Under the pieces are notes generated by a model. The model worked only from the letters and a program-made list of their open reading frames with translations. It was not told the origin of the DNA and searched no databases. Shown here piece by piece: positions 27,162 to 36,122 of a stretch of DNA of 46,516 nucleotides. This DNA comes from Gemmatimonadota bacterium (GTDB taxonomy: Bacteria; Gemmatimonadota; Gemmatimonadetes; Gemmatimonadales; Gemmatimonadaceae), in the NCBI GenBank assembly GCA_016200495.1, contig JACQES010000106.1:1-46516 (forward strand), read 5' to 3'. A program made the translations under genes and the position numbers. The first letter of the stretch is position 1. Each line of letters opens with the position of its first letter.

Positions 27162-28427
27162 TCACCGTACGCGAGTTCCGACAATACGGACAAGTGGGCT
27201 CCCGAGGGGTCCGTCGTCCCCGACGAGCCCATTGATGCCGTTCAGCCGTAGGTGCATTAGTCCTGCACCGGGCGCCCGCAGGCCACCGCGAGCAGAGGCT
27301 TCGCGCTGGGCACTCCACCAGATCGAGAGCGACGAGCCGTTGCTTGCGCCAGCTAAGCCCGTGCGAATCTCGTCTACCCGGTCGTCAGCGAACACGAGTA
27401 TTTGAACGGGCGACGTACCGGTGGGGCCCACAGGGTCGACTGTGAGGAGCGCGCGCGCGCCTCCCGGAAGCCGCAGCCGCCACCTGCCGACCAGCTGCGC
27501 GCTTGCACTGGCGATGGGGGAGATGGGTGCTGGTGGAGAGCCGGCTTGGAGGAGGCGCTCTAGCTGCGCCCGAAGCGGGGAACCGGCGGGCAGGAGGTCC
27601 AATTCTCGACGCGCCGCGATCAGCAGCGAGTCGGCGAGCTTCGCATTGCCTAGGTCTCGTTCTTGCGTGCTCCAGACTCTGAGGTCGTCCGTCCTCAGAT
27701 AGCGTGCATACGCGTCCGCCCGTCCATCGAGATCCATTAAGGCCGCTCTCCAGGCGATGCGACCCGCGGCAGTATCTGGATCACCCGGTTGCAAGGCGTT
27801 CATGGCGATGCTGCGGTGAACGTTCGAACGCGCTAAGGAACCGCGCGCTCCGGCAAGGCCCCGCGCAAGAACCTCTGCGGCGCGAGACCCATTGGCGTCG
27901 AGCGCCAGCTGCTGGCCGAACAAGACGAAGTACATCGAAGGAACGTGCGCGCCAACGGCGTCGATGAGCCGATCAATGTCCTCGATAAGAAGCTGGCGTC
28001 GCGCATTGAACGCGCTGTTCAGGCGGGCCTGCAGCGACACGTTGTTCGCCGTCCGCTCCGCTACCTCCTCCCATTCCGTCTGCAGTTGCGCGAGCGAGGC
28101 GATCTCCTGTCGCAGAAGCGCCACCTGAGCGGCAACGGCAGCGTCTGCGCGTTCCATGTATTGATGACGCAAGGCAAGCAAGCTGAAGAGCGTCGAGATC
28201 GTCAATGCTACCACGCTCATCACGTCTGACGGAGTGCGGTACCATGGACGGCTGCGCTTGGTCGCCTCAATCTGCAGCGCGTCAACCTGCCCGCGAAGCA
28301 GCGCGATCTCGTCCGCGTTGGCGTGACTAGAAGGCGGTGGCAGCGGCTCCGGGCGCGGGTGCGGAGCGGGTGTCGGCGTCGGGAGCGCTGCGGGCGCTGG
28401 TGACGATGCGCCGGGGTCTGGTATCAT
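27162..28427 (-). CDS. Pro-rich membrane protein with coiled coil and C-terminal beta domain, unknown
   Basis: 421 residues. The N-terminus is a Pro/Ala-rich tail (about 1-36) and a short coiled coil (DEIALLRGQVDALQIEA). One membrane helix follows (VMSVVALTISTLFSLLAL, about 69-86), then a long helical region (about 90-300) with coiled-coil character. The C-terminal domain (about 310-421) looks like a small beta-barrel or lipocalin-type fold (VGRWRLRLPGGARALLTVDP, QILVFADDRVDEI, LMHLRLNG). No family was recognised. The stop lies about 20 bp from the truncated IS3 element, so the 3' end may mark an insertion or deletion boundary. The gene is 387 bp downstream of the giant membrane protein gene on the same strand. 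Confidence 0.6.
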   Translation of the reverse strand: MIPDPGASSPAPAALPTPTPAPHPRPEPLPPPSSHANADEIALLRGQVDALQIEATKRSRPWYRTPSDVMSVVALTISTLFSLLALRHQYMERADAAVAAQVALLRQEIASLAQLQTEWEEVAERTANNVSLQARLNSAFNARRQLLIEDIDRLIDAVGAHVPSMYFVLFGQQLALDANGSRAAEVLARGLAGARGSLARSNVHRSIAMNALQPGDPDTAAGRIAWRAALMDLDGRADAYARYLRTDDLRVWSTQERDLGNAKLADSLLIAARRELDLLPAGSPLRAQLERLLQAGSPPAPISPIASASAQLVGRWRLRLPGGARALLTVDPVGPTGTSPVQILVFADDRVDEIRTGLAGASNGSSLSIWWSAQREASARGGLRAPGAGLMHLRLNGINGLVGDDGPLGSPLVRIVGTRVR

Positions 28428-28814
28428 GCGCAGAGACGAGGTGAGAGATGGGCCTTGAAGACGCTTGGGCCGTGCGCGGGAGAGCGGAAGGGACAGGCGA
28501 ACGAAGCCACGGTCGATAGAGCGCGTGAATGTTGGGCGGCCCGGCTATCCTTCCTCGGCGCCGAGTGCGAAGGGCCGCGCCGCGCTGTGCGCGCGAGGAC
28601 ACCCTGCTAACAACTGTTCACGCGAGAGGAGACATCGTAAGTCTGGAAAGTGAGGAGTCCGCGCCGCAGCGTGGTTGGCGGAAGCAAGCAAGGAACGACC
28701 GGCGCAGTCCTCCGATGTCGGAGGCGACGACGACGCGAACGTTGGGCGTCGCCATCCAGCGCCGTTGGGACAACGCGCGTGTCCAGAGCGGTCAGGTGCA
28801 TTGCGATGCGACGA
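28428..28814. other. Gene-free spacer with attC-like ends
   Basis: No supported gene. On the minus strand GCCCAACGTTCGCG (from 28747) and GCCCAACATTCACGCG (from 28537) are near-identical and match the RYYYAAC core with adjoining L-type sequence of integron attC sites. GCGTGAACAGTTGTTAGC (ending 28606) resembles the opposite end but fails the GTTRRRY rule at one base. This is a weak resemblance; no integrase gene is present in the window. Confidence 0.2.
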
Positions 28815-31800
28815 TCAGTGCCCCAACGAATGCAACACCGGCGTCAGCCACGCAAACACCGCCGCCCGCGCCTCCGGAAACTCCCACGAAATGATCGTGC
28901 CAATCGGTACGAGGATCAGCGCCAGGGTCTGCAGGACGAACCCCGCCTCCCAGGTCAGCTTGTCCGGGTCCGTACCGGTCAGCTTGCTGAGCACTCGGTC
29001 GCGATTGAGGCCGATAAGCGCCGCGACGAAGATGCTCACGGTGGCCGCCATGATGACCACGAGCGTCACGCGCGCGGGCACCTGACCCTCGAACGGATAG
29101 CTCACCAGGAGCGCCGCAGCGAGGATCATCCCGCTCAGGCAGAATAGGAAGAAGCGACGCACCTGCGAGATGCGGGCGCTGAGATCTGCAGCGACGAGGA
29201 GCGACAACAACGTCGCGGAGATCGCGCGGACTCCGACCGGGACGTCGGACGCGTCCTCGGCCGTACCGGCGGCGGACGACGTGGAGACCGCGGGCGCCTG
29301 TGCCGGGGCGGCGGGCGTCGTCGCGTCCAGTTCAAGTAACAGCGAGGTGACAAGCGCCCGATTCGCGGGCGAGTCATCGCTCAGCCGCGGACGCGCCGGC
29401 TTGGGGGGAACGGGCGTCTCAGTTGATTCGGCCGAACCCGCTGCGACGCCGCGAGCGGACAGGGCGGTCGCGAGTGCTTGCGGCAGCGTTGAACGGGCGG
29501 TGACAATCGCGCCACCCTCTGAAGACTGCAGGAGCGCGTGGAGACGATACGCCTGCGTGAGGGTCAGGCGGGCGAGTTCGGTTCCCGAATCCTCGCGAAC
29601 CGCATCGGGACGGAGGGTGGCGCGCGCAGCGCGAGGCAACGCCACGAGATGCCGGAAGGTACCCGACGCGGCAAAGCGCCCGAGGAAGCGATTGAACTCG
29701 TATACCAGACGGGCGGCACGCAATCCGTCCAGGGTCAGGACGAGCAGCACCGACACCACGGCCAGCGCCACCAGCTGGACGACGGATACGCGCGCCCATG
29801 CCTCCGAGAAGGTCAGTGCCGCCGGCACGAATCCGATCTGGAGCCAGAGGGCGACGGCCAGGGCGAGGACGGACAGCAGCACGATGCTGCCGATCTGGTC
29901 CGTTGGCCCGAGCGTTTCGCACAGGAGCGTCCTTCGATGCGACTTGAGGAGCGACTTGAGGTCTGCCGGCGGTGGCCCCGACCCTGACGCCAGGCACTCG
30001 GGGAAGGCCCGCGCGCGCGACAATCGGCGCAGGCGCGAGATGTTGAACGAGGACCACAGCGCTCCCACCAGGCATGCCAGCATCACGGGCACGAAGATGG
30101 AGCCCCCGGACGCGAGGTGACGCGATTGCTCCGCGAAGACATGACGCGAGGATGGCGATAGCCGCGTCACGGCGCCCATCAGCCAGAGCGCGGCGGCCGA
30201 GCTCGCGCCCATGACGACGAGCATCACCGTGACCCAGCCTAGCGACCGGTAGCGCAGCGCTCCCGTGACCTCGAAGCTGCTCCCCGTGGCGCGGGCGGGC
30301 ACGGCCGACCACCAGGCCTTCGTGTCCATCACCACGGCGACGAGCCCCGGTGCAACGGGTGCCAGGAGCATGAAGAGGAGCCAGGCCAGCCCAATGCCGA
30401 CCGTCACGGCGCCACCCACTTCGCCCCGGCTCATGGGCAGCGGGCTCATGACGTCCATGGCAAAGAGCGCGATCAGTGCCATGATGGTGCCGACGCAGAA
30501 CCCGCGACCGAGCAGGTAGGCGCGCCGCTCGAGCTGGTGGGCGCAGAAGGCGTCGCGCTCCGGGGTGCCCGCCATGTCCATGGTGGTCGCGCGCCTCCTG
30601 TCTTCGGCGTCCCGGTCGAGCCCCGCGGCCTTGCGCCAATCGGAGAAGAGCGCGTGCGCGAGCGTGCCGGCCGCGAACAGGAGAAGGAGGCGCAGCAGGA
30701 TCGGCGTGTGCGAGTCCCCCTCAGGGGGGCTGTAGTCCGTGGGCTGGCGCAGCCGTGCGAGACTGTCGGACCACATCAGGGCAGCGTCATCCAGCGTGCG
30801 CCTGCGGAAGAGCGGGACGAACGAGCCGCGGCCAACCATGAGCGCCCAGATGGGCGGACGAGCGCAGACGCGATCCGCCTGCACCACGTCGCAGTAATCC
30901 ATGGAGCGACCCGTCCGATCCAGGAGGAACACGGTCGCGTTGAACGCGCCTTCCGCCTCCTCGCTGGCGAGCAGGACGTGCGAGATGGGCGTGCGCTCGG
31001 CGGACCACGGCCACTCCTCAGATTCCGGCAGGAGCGGGTAGGTCCCCACGAGCAGGGTGCCCCGCATGGACTCATTCACGTCGGCGTGCAGCAGGAGCCG
31101 GTTGAGTCCTCCCTGGCTGATGAACTGCACGTCCCGGAGGCGACGACGCAACTCGACCGACAGGAAGATGTAGTCGCGCGCGTCGGTGGCCACGATGACG
31201 ACCGCGCGGACCTGCTTCGCGCGCAGCAGCTCCGCGAGATCATCGAGGGCGAGGCTCACCGACGCCGGCGTGAGCTCGGACAGGGCGGCAGGGTCCGTCC
31301 AGCCGCCGTTTCCGCCGTTCAGTGGCAGCGCGACGCGGGCGCGGCTTGGCTGCAGCCCCGGGAGCGGAGCCGCTCCCTCGCGCGTGGACTCGGACGACAT
31401 CTCGCGCAGGGAGGAGATGTGCAGCGGGAAGCGAACCTGAAGAAACCGAGGACCGCGATCCTCCCCGCGCGCGGTTCGAGCGGACGCGGATGCGGCTGGC
31501 CCCGCCGGTTGACTCGGGTCACCCGGCCTCGTGCTGGTGTCGGATTGCTCTCCATGGGAGGGATTCACCGCGCTGTCGAGCGCGGCAATGGCGCCACCGC
31601 CGAACTGTGTCGAACTCTCGACGAGGTACGCCACCTCCGACTCGTCAACGCCAAGGCGTGGCAGCACGAACTCGCGCAACGTCCGGCTCAGCGCCTCGGT
31701 CGAGTGCACGGTGGTGAATGCGTTGACGGACGCGTAGCGCTGCTTGAGGGCATCCGCGCGGAGCATCGCGAACGCCGAGGAGCCCGAGGCGGAGCCGCTC

Positions 31801-32579
31801 ACGATCATGACGTCGGGCCTGGGCTGGCAGGCATCCTGCGCGCTGGCTGCCAGCAGGGCGGCGCTGAGCGACCAGTCGCCCCCGGAAAATGCGGGCCCCA
31901 GCACGCGCAGCTTGGCGTCGTCCGCTCGCCGGTAGGGCGCGTCAGTGTGGTGAACCAACGCATGCTCCTCGCTCAGCGCCTCGGCGAGCGCCCGGGAGTC
32001 CGCGCCCGACGTGGGCAATTCGGGCACGAGGTAGACCAGCACGAGGGACACCGACGTGAGCGTCGCCGAAACCTCGCGGTACAGCATCGCGCCCAACGGC
32101 GCAGGCGGGATGGACGCGGCCTTCGACGCGTCGCGAGATCCGGCACCGGCGCTCGAGTCGTGGAATGCGCTCACGTCGAACCGGTCGAGGCTCAGGTGTG
32201 ACGCTTCGAGCGCCGCCCGGATGGCCTCGACCTCGTTGTCGTAGGCAAACCGCTGTCGAATCTCCCGCGGGTCGGGCACCATGGCCACGATGACACGCAG
32301 GCGCACGGCGCTTCGATCGAACGCCGTGCCGGCGAAGAAGCGCTCGAGCAGTCGATGGCCGATCCGGCAGTCGCGCTCGGGTCGCGCCTTCGCCTTGGTG
32401 TCGAGCGTGACGCCGGACAGGCGCGCATCGCACGGCACGTCGGGCGACGCGGACGCATGCAGCACGTGCTGTGGCCTTGACGATCCGTCGGAGGTCGTGG
32501 GTGCTCGCTCGCGCGGAGTGATGGCGAGAAGTCCGAGCAGGAAGGCGAGGGCGCCCTGCGCCGCATTGCGAATGTCCAT
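28815..32579 (-). CDS. Giant multi-pass membrane protein with large extracytoplasmic domain, unknown
   Basis: 1254 residues from the ATG at 32579. That start has GAGG five bases upstream and opens with a signal-like helix (AAQGALAFLLGLLAI). The frame is open to an ATG at 32696 without an RBS. About 580 residues of alternating strands and helices follow, with periplasmic-binding-protein-like segments (LRVIVAMVPDP, VSLVLVYLVPELP, PDVMIVSGSASGSSA, VRAVVIVATDARDYIFL). About ten membrane helices come next (first ILLRLLLLFAAGTLAHAL, last FVLQTLALILVPIGTII). Polar loops include a roughly 170-residue cytoplasmic or periplasmic segment rich in Pro, Ala and Thr before the last three helices. No enzyme motif was found, so a receptor or sensor role is only an inference. 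It is divergent from the metallopeptidase. Confidence 0.75.
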   Translation of the reverse strand: MDIRNAAQGALAFLLGLLAITPRERAPTTSDGSSRPQHVLHASASPDVPCDARLSGVTLDTKAKARPERDCRIGHRLLERFFAGTAFDRSAVRLRVIVAMVPDPREIRQRFAYDNEVEAIRAALEASHLSLDRFDVSAFHDSSAGAGSRDASKAASIPPAPLGAMLYREVSATLTSVSLVLVYLVPELPTSGADSRALAEALSEEHALVHHTDAPYRRADDAKLRVLGPAFSGGDWSLSAALLAASAQDACQPRPDVMIVSGSASGSSAFAMLRADALKQRYASVNAFTTVHSTEALSRTLREFVLPRLGVDESEVAYLVESSTQFGGGAIAALDSAVNPSHGEQSDTSTRPGDPSQPAGPAASASARTARGEDRGPRFLQVRFPLHISSLREMSSESTREGAAPLPGLQPSRARVALPLNGGNGGWTDPAALSELTPASVSLALDDLAELLRAKQVRAVVIVATDARDYIFLSVELRRRLRDVQFISQGGLNRLLLHADVNESMRGTLLVGTYPLLPESEEWPWSAERTPISHVLLASEEAEGAFNATVFLLDRTGRSMDYCDVVQADRVCARPPIWALMVGRGSFVPLFRRRTLDDAALMWSDSLARLRQPTDYSPPEGDSHTPILLRLLLLFAAGTLAHALFSDWRKAAGLDRDAEDRRRATTMDMAGTPERDAFCAHQLERRAYLLGRGFCVGTIMALIALFAMDVMSPLPMSRGEVGGAVTVGIGLAWLLFMLLAPVAPGLVAVVMDTKAWWSAVPARATGSSFEVTGALRYRSLGWVTVMLVVMGASSAAALWLMGAVTRLSPSSRHVFAEQSRHLASGGSIFVPVMLACLVGALWSSFNISRLRRLSRARAFPECLASGSGPPPADLKSLLKSHRRTLLCETLGPTDQIGSIVLLSVLALAVALWLQIGFVPAALTFSEAWARVSVVQLVALAVVSVLLVLTLDGLRAARLVYEFNRFLGRFAASGTFRHLVALPRAARATLRPDAVREDSGTELARLTLTQAYRLHALLQSSEGGAIVTARSTLPQALATALSARGVAAGSAESTETPVPPKPARPRLSDDSPANRALVTSLLLELDATTPAAPAQAPAVSTSSAAGTAEDASDVPVGVRAISATLLSLLVAADLSARISQVRRFFLFCLSGMILAAALLVSYPFEGQVPARVTLVVIMAATVSIFVAALIGLNRDRVLSKLTGTDPDKLTWEAGFVLQTLALILVPIGTIISWEFPEARAAVFAWLTPVLHSLGH

Positions 32580-33225
32580 CCGGGCCTCGGCGTACCGCGG
32601 CAGCGACCGCGTCCTCGAGAGCATCCGGGAGTAGTGGAGCGTGGCGGCGTCGTCACCCCTCACCTTCTGCCGGACGGCACTCCGCGCGATGCGCATTGGA
32701 ATCGCGCCACCACGGCGCCACGCGCGGAGTGATGGGCCGATACGCTAGGGTGCCTCCCCGCCACGCGCAAGGATTGACGCGATGCCATGGGGCAAGACGC
32801 GTGGATGACATGACAGCGCGCGACGGGGAGTCAGTCCCGTACGATGTCGCATTATCACACCACAATGTCGCGAATCGGCCCTATCGTCTCGCTGCCCTTG
32901 CAGCGAGGGTTGCTCCCTCTGGGTGCGTCTGCGCGACGATGTGCGTCCGCCCGTCCATGGCACGCTCATGCGAAGCTCGGGACGCCGAGGCCTCCCGCGC
33001 TCGTGGAGGCCCCATGACAACACCGCGACGCGCCTCGACGCGACATGCACGCACAGGGCCGTGCCGCCGGTGTGAGCCGAGTCCCCAGAGGCCCGAGGCC
33101 CTCGGCATGCAGTCGCGCGAGCAGGAGCTCGCCGGGCCGCGCACCGCCTTGACTGAGTCATTCCCGCGTGTGACAGCGCCGTTACTCCGGGACTACAACC
33201 GCACTGTCTCCCCAGGACGTGTGAC
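32580..33225. other. Divergent spacer between the giant membrane protein and the metallopeptidase
   Basis: No supported gene. It should hold both promoters. It includes a perfect hairpin, CTCGCTGC (32888-32895) with GCAGCGAG (32900-32907) around CCTT, and a relatively AT-rich stretch near 32850-32868 (ATTATCACACCACAATG) that could be a promoter zone. No -35/-10 pair was convincing. Confidence 0.35.
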
Positions 33226-34101
33226 ATGACCGCCCGCAAACGTGCTCGCTCCGCACCCTCGAAGGCCGTCGAGAGGCCACAGCCGATTGCCTGCGTTCCG
33301 CGGAGGCTCTCCGAAGATCTCCGCATTCGGGCCGCCGAGATCGCCCAGGAACAGAATCCCGCCAATGCGGCGCTGCTGCACCGCGTGCGCGCGGCGGTGC
33401 CGGGCGTGGAGCTGCATCCGGCGCGTGCGGCGCTCCTCATCGCGAACTATTGGCCCACGCACACGGTCAACCTCACCGTGGGCTTCCTCGACGGCGACGC
33501 GCCGTCGGCGCTGCAGCGGCGGATCCTCGCGCACATGAACGCGTGGAACAAGACCGCGAACGTGCGATTCACGCTCGCGCGCGCGGGGGTGCGACCGCAG
33601 GTGCGCATCACCTTCCGCGACGGTAACTGGGGCGGCTACTGGTCCTACGTCGGTACCCAGATCCTCGCCATTCCCGCCCACGAGCCGACGATGAACCTGC
33701 AGGGGTTCAACGTGATGGACATGCCCGAAAGCGAGTACCGGCGCGTGGTGCGCCACGAGACCGGCCACACGATGGGATTCGTGCACGAACACATGCGGCG
33801 CGAGCTGGTGGCGCTGATCGACGTGGAGAAGGCGATCAAGTTCTACGGCGAGACGCAGCACTGGACGCCCGAGGAGGTGCGCCAGCAGGTGCTGACGCCC
33901 ATCGAGGAAGGATCGGTGCGGGGGACGGCGCATGCCGACCCGAAGTCCATCATGTGCTACCAGATCCCGGCCGAGATCACGACGAACCACAAGACGATCG
34001 TGGGCGGGCTGGACATCGACGCGAGCGATTACCGGTTCGCGGCCACGATGTTCCCGCGGGCGAAGGCCAAGCAAGCGGCCAAGAAGAAGAAGAAGAAGTA
34101 A
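33226..34101 (+). CDS. Astacin-like zinc metallopeptidase (metzincin)
   Basis: 291 residues. The zinc site is HETGHTMGFVHEH, with His177, Glu178, His181 and His187 fitting HExxHxxGxxH. Met243 in DPKSIMCY is the Met-turn (astacins have SIMHY). An upstream TVNLTVGFLDGDAP and NVRFTLA pattern matches the start of the astacin fold. There is no signal peptide, so the enzyme would be cytoplasmic or exported by another route. The C-terminus is a poly-lysine tail (AAKKKKKK). AGGA lies 11 bases before the ATG. The next gene starts 91 bp downstream. Metzincins normally degrade or activate extracellular proteins; a leaderless form is unusual and suggests a role linked to its neighbours. Confidence 0.85.
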   Translation: MTARKRARSAPSKAVERPQPIACVPRRLSEDLRIRAAEIAQEQNPANAALLHRVRAAVPGVELHPARAALLIANYWPTHTVNLTVGFLDGDAPSALQRRILAHMNAWNKTANVRFTLARAGVRPQVRITFRDGNWGGYWSYVGTQILAIPAHEPTMNLQGFNVMDMPESEYRRVVRHETGHTMGFVHEHMRRELVALIDVEKAIKFYGETQHWTPEEVRQQVLTPIEEGSVRGTAHADPKSIMCYQIPAEITTNHKTIVGGLDIDASDYRFAATMFPRAKAKQAAKKKKKK

Positions 34102-34192
34102 CAGGAGAAGGGGACCCCCAGCGCAGCGACGGGCGACGTGGCTCGCCGTTGCACGATGCACCGCGAAGCACGTTTCCACGCGCACCACTCCG

Positions 34193-35983
34193 ATGCCGAC
34201 CATCAAGCGCACGTCCGGGATCCAGATCACGCTTCCCACTGGGGGTGCCCTCTGGTCGCCACCACGGCAGGCCTCGACGCGCTCCACGACTCGTGGCCGC
34301 GCCCGCAGGCCCACCGCGCAGGCCGCGCCCGGCGCCGGCGGGCTGGGTGACCACTTCGCTGCCGCGCTGGGACGACAGGACCTGAACCTCGTGGATACGA
34401 TTCCGGTGCGGCTGCCACCCGGCCCATCGCCGGTGCGTGGCGCGGGGCGGGGAAGGCGTCGCGCCGGCGCAGCCGCCGCTCCGGTCGGACCGGGGCCTGA
34501 GCTGTCGCTCGACGTGGACCTGGGCCCCGACGAGCACGCCGTGATCTTGGTCGAGCAGGACGGCGCCTGGTCGTGGCACGTGGCGCATGCGACGACCAAC
34601 CAGCGTGCCCCCGGGCGATCGGGACGTCCGGGTGCCGCGGCGGCGCCGCAGACGGTGCGGCGCTCGCAGCACTTCACCATCGCCGTGGCGCACCCGCGGA
34701 AGCGGGTGCCGACCAAGGGAGGACCGCGTGGGGCTGCGGCCGGACTGATGGACTTCCTGCCCGACCTGATCGCGCGGGTCTTCAAATTCGTCGCGAAGCC
34801 GGTGATCGGCGCCGTGATCTCGCATCTCGAGCGGAACGTCAGCTCCGGACTGGTCCAGTTGGCCTCGCCGGATCCCGCCACCTGGAAGCACCTGGCCGAT
34901 GACGAGCAGCCCGACCTGTCCGGCGTGAAGGGGCGTGCGCCTCGCGTTTTCCTGTTCGTGCATGGCACGTTCAGCAGCACCGTGGGAGCGTACGGCTCCC
35001 TGTATGCGACGGACGCCGGGAAGCGGTTGCTCGCGCGCATCTTCGCGGAATACGATGTGGTGCTCGGGTTCGACCATCCGACGCTGAGCGTGTCACCCGC
35101 CGTCAACTCGAAGGCGATGCTGGGCCGCCTGGAAAAGATCGACTGGCCCGCACCGCCCGAGATTGACGCGCTGATGCACTCGCGCGGGGGCCTGGTCTAC
35201 CGCGCACTGGTGGAGTACGACCTCCCGAGTGCCGGCTCGTTCAAGCCGACCATGAAGAACGCCGTGTTCGTCGCGTGCACGCACCAGGGGACGGTGCTGG
35301 CCCAACGCAAGAACTGGGACGCGTTCATCGATCGCTACACCAACCTTGCGGCGGCGGCCTGTCAGGCGATCAGCCTGTTCGCCGCCGCCGCCGTGGTCGC
35401 CAAGATCGTCAACGGCATCATCCAGGGGCTCGGCGCGCTCGTGAAGGCCCTGGCCATCTCCGCGCTCGACGACAACGACGTTCCCGGACTCGAGGCGATG
35501 GACCCGTCGGGCGCCTTCATCGGCGAGATCAACTACCCGCAGCCGGACGAGCCCGAGCCCGGGAAGATCAAGTACTACGTCGTGACGTCCGACTTTGACG
35601 TCGGCGCGCAGACGGCCGACGGACAGCCCCCGGCGATGAGCCCGACGATCGTGAACAAGCTGCTCGACGGCGCCGTGGACCAGCTGTTCGCCGAGGCCAA
35701 CGACCTGGTGGTCAATACGACGTCCATGTCGGCCATCGAGCCGTCACGGCCGGGGTTTGTGACGGGGACGCTTGCGTACGGCACCAACAGCTCCGTGCAC
35801 CATTGCAACTACTTCGTGCAGCCGAAGGTGGTGAAGAACCTGCTGGGGTGGTACGGGCTGGACGGTGGGAAGACGGGCGATGGACCTCGCGGAGACGCAG
35901 CGGCGACGCCACGCAGGGCAACGCGCACGGGCAAGGCTCGGTCAGGCGAGAAGCACCGCAGGCCGTCGCGGCCGAGGAAGTAG
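34193..35983 (+). CDS. Alpha/beta-hydrolase-like protein with long N-terminal extension
   Basis: 596 residues from the ATG at 34193; the frame is open further upstream but overlaps the metallopeptidase. The first 200 residues contain a Pro/Arg/Ala-rich linker. A lipase-like core follows: VFLFVHGTFSSTVGAYGSL with His257 in the oxyanion HG motif, ALMHSRGGLVYRALVEY with nucleophile Ser330 in H-S-R-G-G, and FVACTHQGT with a plausible catalytic His. The normal G-x-S-x-G elbow is altered to H-S-R-G-G, a pattern I recall from a family of uncharacterised bacterial hydrolases (possibly DUF7379). A hydrophobic patch (ISLFAAAAVVAKIVNGIIQGL, about 396-416) may contact membrane. There is no signal peptide. 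It is probably co-transcribed with the metallopeptidase. The substrate is unknown. Confidence 0.75.
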   Translation: MPTIKRTSGIQITLPTGGALWSPPRQASTRSTTRGRARRPTAQAAPGAGGLGDHFAAALGRQDLNLVDTIPVRLPPGPSPVRGAGRGRRRAGAAAAPVGPGPELSLDVDLGPDEHAVILVEQDGAWSWHVAHATTNQRAPGRSGRPGAAAAPQTVRRSQHFTIAVAHPRKRVPTKGGPRGAAAGLMDFLPDLIARVFKFVAKPVIGAVISHLERNVSSGLVQLASPDPATWKHLADDEQPDLSGVKGRAPRVFLFVHGTFSSTVGAYGSLYATDAGKRLLARIFAEYDVVLGFDHPTLSVSPAVNSKAMLGRLEKIDWPAPPEIDALMHSRGGLVYRALVEYDLPSAGSFKPTMKNAVFVACTHQGTVLAQRKNWDAFIDRYTNLAAAACQAISLFAAAAVVAKIVNGIIQGLGALVKALAISALDDNDVPGLEAMDPSGAFIGEINYPQPDEPEPGKIKYYVVTSDFDVGAQTADGQPPAMSPTIVNKLLDGAVDQLFAEANDLVVNTTSMSAIEPSRPGFVTGTLAYGTNSSVHHCNYFVQPKVVKNLLGWYGLDGGKTGDGPRGDAAATPRRATRTGKARSGEKHRRPSRPRK

Positions 35984-36122
35984 AGCGGTCGCCGACAGCG
36001 TATCTGTTCCAGGCCCGCGTTCGGCCGGTCGGCATTGCGTCGATAAGGACCGCGTTGCGAACGAGCGTCCGCGGGAGCGGGCGCTCGTCGCCGGGGAGGC
36101 CGTGCAGAAGCATATTCCGCTC

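Noticed and set aside
33932-34192. Upstream extension of the alpha/beta hydrolase frame
   Set aside because: It overlaps the metallopeptidase gene in another frame and encodes Arg/Ser/Pro-rich shadow sequence. The ATG at 34193 starts the plausible protein.
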